Of a DNA stretch of 64,000 bases, positions 44,183 through 54,195 are shown one piece after another. The position numbers and the translations under genes are program-made. The DNA comes from Salibacterium salarium (GTDB taxonomy: Bacteria; Bacillota; Bacilli; Bacillales; Marinococcaceae): assembly GCF_030813635.1 (NCBI RefSeq), contig NZ_JAUSUM010000002.1, positions 248,001 to 312,000 on the forward strand, given 5' to 3'. Each line of letters begins with the position of its first letter. Position 1 is the first letter of the stretch. The notes under the pieces were generated by a model. It saw only the letters and a program-made list of their open reading frames with translations, did not search any database and had not been told where the DNA came from.

Positions 44183-46963
44183 ATGAATTATAAAGAAACG
44201 CTATTAATGCCAAAAACAAAATTTCCGATGAAAGGAAACCTTCCCAATCGTGAGCCAGAACGACAGCAACAATGGGAGGATCAGAATATATATGAAAAAG
44301 TTCAGGAACGAACAAAAGGGCGTCCTTTGTTTGTATTGCATGACGGTCCGCCTTATGCTAACGGCGACATTCATATGGGGCACGCTCTTAACAAAATTTT
44401 AAAAGATTTTATCGTTCGTTATAAATCGATGAATGGTTTCCACGCCCCATACGTACCTGGGTGGGATACCCATGGTTTGCCAATTGAAACGGCTTTAACA
44501 AAAAATAAAAAAGTAGACCGGAAAAAAATGTCTGTTGCTGAATTTAGAAAAGCATGTGAAGAATATGCTCTTGATCAAGTAGATAAACAACGTGAGCAAT
44601 TTAAACGTCTCGGTGTTCGAGGTGATTGGGATAATCCTTATGTAACGCTTACAAATGAATATGAAGCCCAGCAGATTAAAGTGTTTGGAGAAATGGCAAA
44701 ACGCGGATATATTTATAAAGGGAAAAAACCAGTTTATTGGTCCCCATCTTCGGAATCAGCACTAGCTGAAGCAGAAATAGAATATCATGACAAGCGATCC
44801 CCTTCCATTTATGTAGCTTTTGATTTAAAGGATGGGAAACAGGAACTAGATGGTGATGAGAAATTTATTATCTGGACAACAACACCTTGGACCATCCCCG
44901 CTAACCTAGCTATTACAGTACACCCAGATTTGACATATGCGGTTGTTCAAGCTGGGGATGAAAAATATATCGTTGCTGAGGAACTGGTGGAAGAGCTTCA
45001 AACAGAGTTAGAATGGGAAAACCCAACCGTTCTAAAAACGCTTAAAGGAAAACAGTTAGAGCATATGACTGCTATTCACCCAATCTATGGTAGAGATTCG
45101 ATTGTGATTCTAGGTAATCATGTAACAACGGATGCGGGTACCGGTTGTGTTCATACAGCTCCTGGACATGGAGAGGATGACTATGTTGTTGGACAACAAT
45201 ATGGTCTTAAAACATTATGCCCGGTTAATGATAAAGGCTATTTTACAGACGAAGCACCAGGTTTTGAAGGAGAGTTTTATGACAACGCGAATAAGGCGAT
45301 ATCGGAAAAATTGGATGAACTTGATGCATTATTGAAATTGACTTTCATTACGCATTCTTACCCACATGATTGGCGTACAAAAAAACCAGTTATTTTCCGC
45401 GCGACCGCACAATGGTTCGCTTCCATTGAAGATGTGCGAGAGGATCTGTTAGATGCAGTTCGCCGTGTGACTTGGCTTCCTAAGTGGGGGGAGACACGTC
45501 TGCACAATATGGTCCGAGACCGCGGTGACTGGTGCATTTCGAGGCAACGTGCGTGGGGCGTTCCTATTCCAATTTTTTATGAAGAGGATGGTAGTGCGAT
45601 TGTTACAGATGAAACGATTCAGCACGTATCAAGCTTGTTCCGAGAACACGGCTCAAATATCTGGTTCGAATGGGAAACCAAAGATCTACTTCCAGACGGA
45701 TACTCATCAGAACACAGTCCAAACGGACAGTTTACTAGAGAAATGGATATCATGGATGTTTGGTTTGACAGTGGTTCTTCCCATCAGGCTGTTTTAGAAG
45801 AGCGAGAGGAATTAAAACGTCCCGCAGACGTTTATCTTGAAGGTTCAGATCAATATCGGGGCTGGTTTAACTCGTCTCTTTCAACGAGTGTTGCGACAAA
45901 CGGTCAATCTCCATATGATATGATTATCAGTCACGGCTTTGCTTTAGACGGCGATGGTCGTAAGATGAGTAAATCATTAGGAAATGTCGTTGTTCCAAAT
46001 AAAGTCATGAAGCAGTTAGGGGCAGATATTTTAAGAATGTGGGTCGCGTCTGTTGATTATCAAGCAGATGTTCGTATTTCTGATGACATTTTAAAGCAAG
46101 TTGCAGAAGTGTACCGAAAAATGAGAAACACGTTTCGTTTTCTATTAGGAAATCTTCAAGACTTTGATCCAGCCGTTCATCGTGTTTCAACAACAGAATT
46201 GTCAGAACTTGATAGGTATATGATAATTAGGTTAAATGATCTTATTGCGAAAACGAAAAAAGGGTATGATGAATATGAATTTGCGCAAGTGTACCATGCA
46301 CTTCATAATTATTGTACGATTGAATTAAGCTCGTTTTATATGGATATTGCAAAAGACACGCTTTATATTCACGGAGCAGATGATTCAAGTCGTCGCGCCA
46401 TTCAAACGGTTATGTATGATACATTAGTTGCGCTCGTACAATTAGCTTCCCCAATCATTCCGCACACAGCCGATGAGGTGTGGGAATTTATACCGGGAAC
46501 AAATGCGGACAATCCTCAACTGACAGATATGCCCGACCCTGTGAAAGTCGATCAAGAAGAAGCGTTACGTTCAAAGTGGGACACATTGATGGTTGTTCGC
46601 GATGAAGTATTAAAGGCGCTAGAGAATGCTAGAAATAAAAAAGAAATTGGCAAATCACTTACTGCGGCGGTCACGATATATCCGGATGAAGCTGTAAAAC
46701 ATTACTTGTCCGAAGAAAACCAATTAGAACAGTTATTTATAGTTTCGAAAGCTGAACTTTCAATCGACAAACAATCTGCACCATCGACAGCAGAAAAGTA
46801 TGAGCACGTAGCAGTAGAAGTGTCACCGGCAGAAGGGGAAACTTGCGAGCGTTGTTGGACTGTTAGAACAGACATTGGAACGGATGTTAATCATCCTGGA
46901 CTTTGCAAAAAATGTACAGACATTGTGAATGAGCATTATAGTCATGTCGATGTGTCAGAATAA
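44183..46963 (+). CDS. ileS: Isoleucyl-tRNA synthetase
   Basis: A 926-aa class I synthetase. The HIGH-type motif is HMGH (about residues 64-67) and KMSKS is at about 594-598. The CP1 editing domain lies between them (about 200-400, with [12 protein letters not shown]). The C-terminal zinc site is CERCWTVR...CKKC. The ATG at 44183 has GAGGAGG upstream. It is the ordinary (ileS1, mupirocin-sensitive type) form, judging by the [14 protein letters not shown] context. It is expressed from a T-box promoter, and lspA follows. Confidence 0.97.
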   Translation: MNYKETLLMPKTKFPMKGNLPNREPERQQQWEDQNIYEKVQERTKGRPLFVLHDGPPYANGDIHMGHALNKILKDFIVRYKSMNGFHAPYVPGWDTHGLPIETALTKNKKVDRKKMSVAEFRKACEEYALDQVDKQREQFKRLGVRGDWDNPYVTLTNEYEAQQIKVFGEMAKRGYIYKGKKPVYWSPSSESALAEAEIEYHDKRSPSIYVAFDLKDGKQELDGDEKFIIWTTTPWTIPANLAITVHPDLTYAVVQAGDEKYIVAEELVEELQTELEWENPTVLKTLKGKQLEHMTAIHPIYGRDSIVILGNHVTTDAGTGCVHTAPGHGEDDYVVGQQYGLKTLCPVNDKGYFTDEAPGFEGEFYDNANKAISEKLDELDALLKLTFITHSYPHDWRTKKPVIFRATAQWFASIEDVREDLLDAVRRVTWLPKWGETRLHNMVRDRGDWCISRQRAWGVPIPIFYEEDGSAIVTDETIQHVSSLFREHGSNIWFEWETKDLLPDGYSSEHSPNGQFTREMDIMDVWFDSGSSHQAVLEEREELKRPADVYLEGSDQYRGWFNSSLSTSVATNGQSPYDMIISHGFALDGDGRKMSKSLGNVVVPNKVMKQLGADILRMWVASVDYQADVRISDDILKQVAEVYRKMRNTFRFLLGNLQDFDPAVHRVSTTELSELDRYMIIRLNDLIAKTKKGYDEYEFAQVYHALHNYCTIELSSFYMDIAKDTLYIHGADDSSRRAIQTVMYDTLVALVQLASPIIPHTADEVWEFIPGTNADNPQLTDMPDPVKVDQEEALRSKWDTLMVVRDEVLKALENARNKKEIGKSLTAAVTIYPDEAVKHYLSEENQLEQLFIVSKAELSIDKQSAPSTAEKYEHVAVEVSPAEGETCERCWTVRTDIGTDVNHPGLCKKCTDIVNEHYSHVDVSE

Positions 46964-46974
46964 CGAGCAGTATT

Positions 46975-47017
46975 GGAATTTGTCCGTAAAATTGAAAACG
47001 AACAAATTCCTCTTTCA
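46975..47017 (+). terminator. Probable weak terminator after ileS
   Basis: GGAATTTGT (46975-46983) and ACAAATTCC (47002-47010) form a perfect 9-bp stem with an 18-base loop, followed by the T-rich TCTTTC. Confidence 0.45.
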
Positions 47018-47070
47018 ATATATCGCTTGAACGTATTATGGTGACGGCGGAAAAGCAAGGTGTTTAAACA

Positions 47071-47550
47071 ATGAAGATATTATTATATTATGGACTGTCG
47101 TGTTTAATCATTGCGATAGACCAAATTACAAAGTTTTTAGTCGTTCAGAATATGGATATTGCAGAAGATATAGAAGTAATCCCTGGATTTTTTCATTTAA
47201 CGTCACATCGTAACTCCGGTGCAGCTTTTGGTATGCTGGAAGGTCAAATGTGGCTATTCTATATTGTGACAGTTATTGTCGTGTCGGTTATTGTGTATCA
47301 TATACAAAAATACGCCACTGAAAGTAAAATGCTCGGAATACCCCTTGGCCTTATTCTCGGCGGTGCGATTGGTAATTTTATTGATCGTCTGTTATTTGGA
47401 GAAGTAGTAGATTTTTTCAACGTATATATTTTTAATTATAACTATCCAATATTCAACATTGCAGACTCGGCGCTTGTGGTTGGTGTGTTCTTGCTCATAA
47501 TAAAAATGACCGCAATGGAATGGCAGGAAAAGAGGAAGAATAAAGCATGA
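47071..47550 (+). CDS. lspA: Lipoprotein signal peptidase (signal peptidase II)
   Basis: A 159-aa polytopic aspartic protease that cleaves prolipoprotein signal peptides after lipidation. It has four TM segments. The conserved boxes are ITKFLV, the HRNSGAAFG box, GGAIGNFIDRL (catalytic Asp) and FNIADSAL (second catalytic Asp). The start follows AGCAAGGTG. ylyA, which lies between ileS and lspA in B. subtilis, is absent. The end overlaps rluD by 4 bases (ATGA). Confidence 0.96.
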   Translation: MKILLYYGLSCLIIAIDQITKFLVVQNMDIAEDIEVIPGFFHLTSHRNSGAAFGMLEGQMWLFYIVTVIVVSVIVYHIQKYATESKMLGIPLGLILGGAIGNFIDRLLFGEVVDFFNVYIFNYNYPIFNIADSALVVGVFLLIIKMTAMEWQEKRKNKA

Positions 47551-48461
47551 AAGATTTAATATGGAACATTACAGAAGAAGAAGCAGGTCAACGAATTGAT
47601 AAGTTTTTAACCAATCAGCAAGAGGACTGGTCACGAACTATTATACAGAGTTGGATTAAAGAAAAGCGTATTCTAGTAAATGATCAAATGGTAAAAAGTA
47701 ACTATATACTACAGGAAACAAACACCGTCACGCTGACACCGGAGGAAGAAAAGAACACGGAAGTCAAACCAGAAAACATCGACCTTGATATAGTGTATGA
47801 GGATGAAGACATTATCGTTGTTAACAAACCGAGAGGCATGGTGATCCATCCAGCTCCCGGTCATTCCTCAGGCACTGTTGTTAATGCTCTGCTTTATCAC
47901 TGTGAGACGTTATCAAATGTTAATGGAGAATGGCGACCTGGGATTGTTCATCGTATAGATAAGGACACTTCTGGCTTGCTTATTGCAGCGAAGAACGATA
48001 CGGCCCATTTACATTTGAGCGACCAGTTGCAGGAGAAACGGGTGGAACGTTTCTATCAAGCGATTGTGCACGGTAATATACCGCATGATACTGGTACTAT
48101 TGAAGCTCCAATTGGGCGTGATCCGAAAGATAGACAAAAGATGGCCGTCACAGAAAAAAATGCCAAGGACGCCGTCACCCATTTTAGTGTGCTGGAGCAT
48201 TTCGATTCATTCACCTATGTAGAGTGTAAATTAGATACTGGTCGAACACATCAGATTAGAGTGCACATGAAATACATTGGACATCCGCTCGCGGGTGACC
48301 CGAAATATGGGCGAACTAAAACGTTGAATATCTCAGGTCAGGCCTTACATGCGGGAAGTCTTCGTTTTGTTCATCCAACAAAAGAGACCCCGATGGAATT
48401 GAAAGCGTCTCTTCCGGAAGATATGACAGATCTTTTAGACAATCTTCGAAAAATGTATTGA
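47547..48461 (+). CDS. rluD: RluD-family 23S rRNA pseudouridine synthase
   Basis: A 304-aa protein (YlyB in B. subtilis). The N-terminal S4 domain (about 13-70; GQRIDKFLTNQQEDWSRTII) precedes the RluA-type catalytic domain with HRIDKDTSGLLIAAK (catalytic Asp), ERFYQAIVHG and KLDTGRTHQIRVH. It probably modifies helix 69 of 23S rRNA; the exact sites in bacilli are inferred. It is co-translated with lspA, and its stop codon lies within the pyr promoter -35. Confidence 0.94.
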   Translation: MKDLIWNITEEEAGQRIDKFLTNQQEDWSRTIIQSWIKEKRILVNDQMVKSNYILQETNTVTLTPEEEKNTEVKPENIDLDIVYEDEDIIVVNKPRGMVIHPAPGHSSGTVVNALLYHCETLSNVNGEWRPGIVHRIDKDTSGLLIAAKNDTAHLHLSDQLQEKRVERFYQAIVHGNIPHDTGTIEAPIGRDPKDRQKMAVTEKNAKDAVTHFSVLEHFDSFTYVECKLDTGRTHQIRVHMKYIGHPLAGDPKYGRTKTLNISGQALHAGSLRFVHPTKETPMELKASLPEDMTDLLDNLRKMY

Positions 48462-48486
48462 CCATTCGTTAATAATCTGACATAAT
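48458..48486 (+). promoter_or_regulatory. Sigma-A promoter of the pyr operon
   Basis: TTGACC (48458-48463), 17 bases, CATAAT (48481-48486); the start falls near 48493, just before the first PyrR-binding hairpin. Confidence 0.78.
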
Positions 48487-48505
48487 CAGAAACAACAAAT
48501 AGGAA

Positions 48506-48628
48506 CCTTTAAAGGCAGTCCCGAGAGGCTGAGAAGGAGTATACAGACCGTGTAGGTCATGATTATAGGCGACGTCTGTCTAAAATCGGTAAACAATCCT
48601 CTCACTCAATCGGGTGGGAGGTTTTTTA
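48506..48628 (+). promoter_or_regulatory. PyrR-dependent attenuator 1 (5' leader)
   Basis: The PyrR-binding loop AGTCCCGAGAGGCT (48517-48530) sits in the hairpin 48506-48537. ACAGAC/GTCTGT forms part of the antiterminator. The intrinsic terminator CCTCTCAC/GTGGGAGG (48598-48621) is followed by six T. With UMP or UTP bound, PyrR stabilises the binding hairpin and favours termination before pyrR. Confidence 0.93.
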
Positions 48629-48654
48629 TTAGGTAAGAAACGATGGACTTTTGA

Positions 48655-49236
<582 letters not shown>

Positions 49237-49239
49237 CCC

Positions 49240-49374
49240 CCTCTTTAAATCAGTCCAGTGAGGCTGAAAAGAGGTATGAATGAGAGCGAGGTTTCATTCT
49301 AACTCTCCTGCTCGCAATTTGTACCTCTTTGTTAAGGACAGAAATTTGCCCCAAATTTGCGAGGAGAGATAAAA
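49240..49374 (+). promoter_or_regulatory. PyrR element 2 before pyrP, apparently SD-sequestering
   Basis: The PyrR hairpin CCTCTTT/AAAGAGG (49240-49274) carries the loop AGTCCAGTGAGGCT (49252-49265). The competing stem pairs AAAGAGGTA (49268) with TACCTCTTT (49322) and GCGAG (49286) with CTCGC (49311). In place of a terminator, CTCTCCTGCTCGCAATTTG (49303-49321) can pair with CAAATTTGCGAGGAGAG (49352-49368), which contains the pyrP SD. There is no U-run. I read this as translational control. Confidence 0.72.
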
Positions 49375-50709
49375 ATGGATCAAAACGTAAAACTACAAAT
49401 TAAAGAAAAACCAAAATGGAATCAATGGCTTATTCTAAGCATGCAGCATTTATTTGCTATGTTTGGAGCAACGATACTAGTCCCTGTTTTAACGGAGCTA
49501 AGCCCTGCAGTTGCTCTTTTGTCGAGCGGGTTAGGGACACTTGCTTACTTGGTAATTACGAAAGGGCAAATACCTGCTTATCTCGGCTCATCCTTTGCTT
49601 TTATAAGTCCGGTGATTGCAGCAATGTCACTGGGCGGTCCCGAAGGCGTCATGATTGGAACATTTGCAGCTGGTGTTGTATATGGAATCACTTCCCTATT
49701 AATTAAATGGACCGGCGTTCAATGGCTTATGAATCTTTTACCCCCAATCGTAGTAGGACCTGTCATTATGGTGATTGGTCTTGGACTTTCGACTACAGCG
49801 ATTGAAATGGCGATGAATTTTAACGATGAAACAGGGGAATACATTCAACCAATGCTGCACTTCAGTGTAGCTCTTGTAACGCTTGCAATTACGATTGTAG
49901 CCTCTGTGTTTTTTAAAGGTTTTTTCAACCTTATTCCGATTTTATTTGGAATAACAGGAGGTTATATCATGGCCTCGTTTGTAGGACTTATCGATTTCTC
50001 GGAGATTGCAGCAGCACCATGGCTTCGGACACCTGATATGGTTGTTCCGTTTGTCACATTTTCACCAACTTGGTCTTGGAGCATTATATTTATCATGGCC
50101 CCTATTGCAATCGTAACGCTGGCAGAGCATATTGGTGATCAACTCGTTTTAAGTAAAGTGACTGGCTCTAATTTCGTCAAAAAACCAGGTCTGCATCGTT
50201 CTATTATGGGGGATGGCCTAGCAACCATTATTGCTTCTTTTGTGGGTGGACCGCCAAATACGACGTATGGAGAAAATATAGGAGTACTTGCCATCACAAG
50301 AGTGTTTAGCGTTTTTGTGATTGGCGGGGCTGCAGTGATGGCGATTGCCTTTTCCTTTGTCGGAAAAATAGAGGCAGTCATCGCAAGTATTCCCGGAGCA
50401 GTAATGGGCGGAGTTTCAATACTTTTATTCGGTATTATTGCTTCTTCAGGTATGCGCATGCTGATTGATAACCGAGTTGATCTTGGTGTGAAACGCAACT
50501 TAATTATTGCATCGGTAATTCTTGTAATAGGCATTGGTGGCGCATTTATAGAAATAAACGAAAATCTTGAAATTGCCGGAATGGCTTTAGCTACACTATT
50601 TGGAATCTTCCTAAACTGGATACTTCCCGGTAAAGAACATGGATTCGGGAATGGCGCAATGTTTGCGTCTCTAGATGAACAATTGAAAGATGATGATGAA
50701 GCAGCCTGA
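49375..50709 (+). CDS. pyrP: Uracil permease
   Basis: A 444-aa nucleobase/cation symporter-2 (NCS2/UraA) family protein with about 14 TM segments. Visible signatures are QHLFAMFGATILVP (helix 1), AYLGSSFAFISPV, the NCS2 segment HIGDQLVLSKVTG, GGPPNTTYGENIGVLAIT and the C-terminal GMRMLIDNRVDLG. It imports uracil for salvage. The ATG at 49375 follows GCGAGGAGAG, which is itself part of the predicted sequestering hairpin. It lies between pyrR and pyrB as in B. subtilis. Confidence 0.96.
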   Translation: MDQNVKLQIKEKPKWNQWLILSMQHLFAMFGATILVPVLTELSPAVALLSSGLGTLAYLVITKGQIPAYLGSSFAFISPVIAAMSLGGPEGVMIGTFAAGVVYGITSLLIKWTGVQWLMNLLPPIVVGPVIMVIGLGLSTTAIEMAMNFNDETGEYIQPMLHFSVALVTLAITIVASVFFKGFFNLIPILFGITGGYIMASFVGLIDFSEIAAAPWLRTPDMVVPFVTFSPTWSWSIIFIMAPIAIVTLAEHIGDQLVLSKVTGSNFVKKPGLHRSIMGDGLATIIASFVGGPPNTTYGENIGVLAITRVFSVFVIGGAAVMAIAFSFVGKIEAVIASIPGAVMGGVSILLFGIIASSGMRMLIDNRVDLGVKRNLIIASVILVIGIGGAFIEINENLEIAGMALATLFGIFLNWILPGKEHGFGNGAMFASLDEQLKDDDEAA

Positions 50710-50713
50710 GCAC

Positions 50714-50822
50714 CATCCTTTAAAAGAGTACAGAGAGACTCGGAAGGGTGAACATACGGTGTTATTAAAACATGCGTACTGTATCTTAACCCCCTGAAGA
50801 GATCTCTCTTAGGGGGTTTTTG
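50714..50822 (+). promoter_or_regulatory. PyrR-dependent attenuator 3 (before pyrB)
   Basis: The binding-loop candidate AGTACAGAGAGACT (50727-50740) lies in a hairpin ATCCTT/AAGGGT. The terminator AACCCCCT/AGGGGGTT with an inner AAGAGA/TCTCTT (50788-50818) is followed by five T. The loop departs from the usual AGUCCAGAGAGGCU at two positions. Confidence 0.85.
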
Positions 50823-50866
50823 TTATGGATCAATTAGTTTTTGAGAAACTAGAGGGGGATGAAGTA

Positions 50867-51811
50867 ATGATGCCATCAGAATTAAAATGGGCCCGACAAG
50901 ATAAAACGTGTCCCGAACATGTGCTGACGATGGAGGATTGGGGAAAAGACGAAATTCATGGATTGCTTAATAAAGCACAAGAATTTGCCAATCAACCTTC
51001 AAAACTTCCTAATCAACGTTTGTATGCTGCCAATTTGTTTTTTGAACCGAGCACCCGGACAAAAATAAGTTTTGAAGCGGCAGAACGAAATTTAGGGCTA
51101 GACCTTCTTCATTTTGAGGCAGATACCTCCAGCGTTAAAAAAGGGGAGACTCTTTATGATACCGTGAAAACGTTGGAAAGTATCGGGGCTGATGTTGTTG
51201 TCATTCGGCACGCCAAAGAAAGATATTTTGATGAATTGCGCCATCATATTAATATTCCCATTATTAATGGGGGGGATGGTTGCGGACATCATCCGACACA
51301 GTCCTTTCTTGATCTTTTAACAATCAAACAGGAATTTGGCATATTTCATGGAATCAATGTTGTTATCGCTGGGGACATCTTTCACAGCCGTGTTGCCCGC
51401 TCTAATTTAGAAGTGCTGGAACGTTTGGGAGCTAATGTTTACGTCAGTGGTCCGAAAGAATGGATGAGTAAAGAATTACTACATCGTTATGTTCCGATGG
51501 ATAAGGCTGTGGAATTTGCAGATGTAATGATGATGCTGCGAATTCAGCATGAACGTCACGCTGTAAAAATGGTAGCTGGCCCTGACAAATATCACGAAAT
51601 ATACGGATTAAGTGAAGAAAAAGCTCAACGCATGAAACCCGATAGCATTATTATGCATCCAGCTCCTATTAACCGAAATGTAGAAATAGCTGATGCATTA
51701 GTTGAGTGCAGTCGTTCGAGAATTTTTAAACAAATGAAAAACGGTGTATTTGTCAGAATGGCAGTACTCAGTCATGTGCTTGAAAAACAACAAGGGGGAT
51801 TATTGACATGA
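50867..51811 (+). CDS. pyrB: Aspartate carbamoyltransferase catalytic chain
   Basis: Condenses carbamoyl phosphate with aspartate. The 314-aa protein has the carbamoyl-phosphate loop [13 protein letters not shown] and the HPTQSFLDL motif; [13 protein letters not shown] lies near the end. No pyrI regulatory subunit is present, as usual in bacilli. The ATG at 50867 has AGGGGG 8 bases upstream. An ATG at 50825, right after the terminator, has no SD and would add a non-conserved stretch. The N-terminus is still about 10 residues longer than in B. subtilis. Confidence 0.96.
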   Translation: MMPSELKWARQDKTCPEHVLTMEDWGKDEIHGLLNKAQEFANQPSKLPNQRLYAANLFFEPSTRTKISFEAAERNLGLDLLHFEADTSSVKKGETLYDTVKTLESIGADVVVIRHAKERYFDELRHHINIPIINGGDGCGHHPTQSFLDLLTIKQEFGIFHGINVVIAGDIFHSRVARSNLEVLERLGANVYVSGPKEWMSKELLHRYVPMDKAVEFADVMMMLRIQHERHAVKMVAGPDKYHEIYGLSEEKAQRMKPDSIIMHPAPINRNVEIADALVECSRSRIFKQMKNGVFVRMAVLSHVLEKQQGGLLT

Positions 51812-53094
51812 ACGGTTGGATTATAAACGGATATGTTTTTACAGAAGGAAACAATGTTAGAAAGATGGATATTGAAATAAAAGGAGATTCTATTCACTCC
51901 CTAGGCAAAGCCCCTGAAAATGCAACAATCTTATACGATGTGAGAGGAAAGCTTGTCACTCCAGGTTTTGTAGATGTCCACGTCCATCTGCGTGAACCAG
52001 GAGGAGAACATAAAGAAACGATCGAAACAGGAACAGCTGCGGCGGCAAAAGGAGGTTTTACAACCATTTGTCCAATGCCTAATACCAATCCGGTACCTGA
52101 TTGTCCTGAAGTCATGGAACAATTGCAGACACGGATTCAAAAATCAAGCTTGATTCATGTACTGCCTTATGCGTCTATAACTGAAGAACAGCTTGGTCAA
52201 GAATTGAGTAATTTTAAAGATTTAAAAAAAGCAGGAGCGTTTGCTTTTACCGATGATGGTGTAGGTGTACAAGACGCTTCTCTCATGCTGAAAGCGATGA
52301 AGCAGGCAGCGAAAATAGATATGCCGATTGTTGCCCATTGTGAAGAAAATACGTTAATACAAGGAGGGAGTGTCCATGAAGGAGAGTTTTCCGAAAAACA
52401 TAACATGAATGGTATCCCCTCTGTTTGTGAATCCGTACAGATTGCGCGTGACGTATTACTCGCAGAAGCCGCAAATGCACACTATCACGTTTGTCACGTC
52501 AGTACTAAAGAATCGGTCCGGGTTATTCGAAATGCGAAAGAAGCGGGGATTCATGTGACCGCAGAAGTTACTCCACACCATCTACTATTAAATGAAAATG
52601 ACATTCCCGATGTTGATCCGCAATTTAAAATGAATCCACCGCTCCGTGCTAAAGCCGATCAACAAGCATTGTTAGATGGATGGCTCGATGGAACAATCGA
52701 TTGTATAGCTACCGATCATGCTCCACATGCTGAAGCAGAAAAAGCAAAAAGTATGGAAGACGCTCCTTTTGGTATTACCGGATTAGAGACAGCATTTCCC
52801 CTCTTATATAAACACCTTGTAGAAACTGGCGTTTGCTCTTTGGGATATTTGCTAGAGAGCATAACGAAAAAGCCTGCAAATGTGTTCGGGCTCGAAGCTG
52901 GTCAACTTAGTTATGGAAATAAGGCAGATATCACGATAGTTGACCTTGATATGGAAGAAAAAGTAGATGCAGCTTCACTCGTTTCTAAAGGTAAAAATAC
53001 CCCTTTCGACGGTTGGAGCAGTAAAGGACAACCAGTTTTAACTATTGTAAATGGGAACGTGGTCTATGAAAAGGAAGGAGTACGTCTAGGATGA
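51808..53094 (+). CDS. pyrC: Dihydroorotase
   Basis: Cyclises carbamoyl aspartate to dihydroorotate. The 428-aa amidohydrolase (type I) has the zinc-binding HVHLREPG motif (about 58-65), the HCEEN and HVSTKES segments, and the catalytic Asp in CIATDHAPH. Its ATG overlaps the pyrB stop (ATGA), and its stop overlaps the carA start the same way, giving coupled translation. Confidence 0.97.
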   Translation: MNGWIINGYVFTEGNNVRKMDIEIKGDSIHSLGKAPENATILYDVRGKLVTPGFVDVHVHLREPGGEHKETIETGTAAAAKGGFTTICPMPNTNPVPDCPEVMEQLQTRIQKSSLIHVLPYASITEEQLGQELSNFKDLKKAGAFAFTDDGVGVQDASLMLKAMKQAAKIDMPIVAHCEENTLIQGGSVHEGEFSEKHNMNGIPSVCESVQIARDVLLAEAANAHYHVCHVSTKESVRVIRNAKEAGIHVTAEVTPHHLLLNENDIPDVDPQFKMNPPLRAKADQQALLDGWLDGTIDCIATDHAPHAEAEKAKSMEDAPFGITGLETAFPLLYKHLVETGVCSLGYLLESITKKPANVFGLEAGQLSYGNKADITIVDLDMEEKVDAASLVSKGKNTPFDGWSSKGQPVLTIVNGNVVYEKEGVRLG

Positions 53095-54182
53095 AAAGAA
53101 AATTGATGCTTGAAAATGGTACAGTTTTTACAGGAGATGCGTTGGGAAGTTTACGTGAAACAACAGGAGAAGTCGTCTTTAATACAAGTATGACTGGTTA
53201 TCAAGAAATGTTATCAGATCCATCTTATTGTGATCAATTCATCACTTTAACCTACCCGTTAATAGGAAACTATGGTATTAACCGGGACGACTTTGAAACA
53301 TTGAATCCGGCAGCTGGCGGATTAATAATAAAAGAATCAGCGTCTCATCCGAGTAACTTTAGAAGTGTTGAAACGCTGGATCACTGGTTAAAGGAGAAAG
53401 ATATTCCTGCTTTAGCAGGAGTCGACACCCGCATGCTGACGAGAATTATTAGAGAATATGGAACTTTATACGGGCGCTTTTTCGGTGAAAAGGATGATGA
53501 ATATGAAATTTTCGAAGAGCTGCGTGCCTTTCAACCTACGCGAAATAAGGTAAAAAAAGTTTCTACAACAAACGCTTATCACGCTCCTGGTTCAGGACGA
53601 CGAGTGGTGCTATTAGATTTCGGTGCAAAGCATGGAATTGCTCGGAACCTAATTAAGCGCGGGTGCGATGTATTTGTCCTCCCTTATAACTCAACAGCAG
53701 ATGATATTCGAAAGCTTGAACCAGATGGCGTAATGCTTAGCAATGGACCTGGAGATCCAGAAGACGTCCCAGAAGCAGTTGAAACGTTAAAAACGTTACT
53801 TGGCACAGTTCCTATATTTGGTATTTGTCTGGGACATCAATTACTTAGCCTTGCCGCTGGTGCAACATCCTCAAAATTGAAGTTTGGACACCGTGGCGCT
53901 AATCATCCTGTAAAAGATGTTCGCAGCGGTCGCGTCGATATAACTTCACAAAATCACGGTTATACGATTGACCGCGAATCACTAATGGGAACTGATTTAC
54001 AATTAACTCACGTAAATGTAAATGATGGAACGGTTGAAGGAATTCAACATCAAGAGTATCCGGCTTTTAGTGTACAGTATCATCCAGAAGCAAGCCCCGG
54101 TCCAGATGATTCCAACGATTTGTTTGATGAATTCACCGCCATGATTGATAAACACCGGACTAAAAATACGACTCGCGTCTAA
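53091..54182 (+). CDS. carA: Carbamoyl phosphate synthase, pyrimidine-specific, small subunit
   Basis: A 363-aa glutaminase subunit (PyrAA). The N-terminal CPSase domain ([21 protein letters not shown]) precedes a class I glutamine amidotransferase domain with nucleophile GICLGHQ (Cys about 246) and the His-Glu pair in [11 protein letters not shown]. It supplies ammonia to CarB through a tunnel. It overlaps pyrC by 4 bases. Confidence 0.97.
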   Translation: MKRKLMLENGTVFTGDALGSLRETTGEVVFNTSMTGYQEMLSDPSYCDQFITLTYPLIGNYGINRDDFETLNPAAGGLIIKESASHPSNFRSVETLDHWLKEKDIPALAGVDTRMLTRIIREYGTLYGRFFGEKDDEYEIFEELRAFQPTRNKVKKVSTTNAYHAPGSGRRVVLLDFGAKHGIARNLIKRGCDVFVLPYNSTADDIRKLEPDGVMLSNGPGDPEDVPEAVETLKTLLGTVPIFGICLGHQLLSLAAGATSSKLKFGHRGANHPVKDVRSGRVDITSQNHGYTIDRESLMGTDLQLTHVNVNDGTVEGIQHQEYPAFSVQYHPEASPGPDDSNDLFDEFTAMIDKHRTKNTTRV

Positions 54183-54195
54183 AGGAGAGAGAGAT

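Noticed and set aside
50825-50866. ATG at 50825 as the pyrB start
   Set aside because: It follows the terminator T-run directly with no SD; the ATG at 50867 has AGGGGG at 8 bases.
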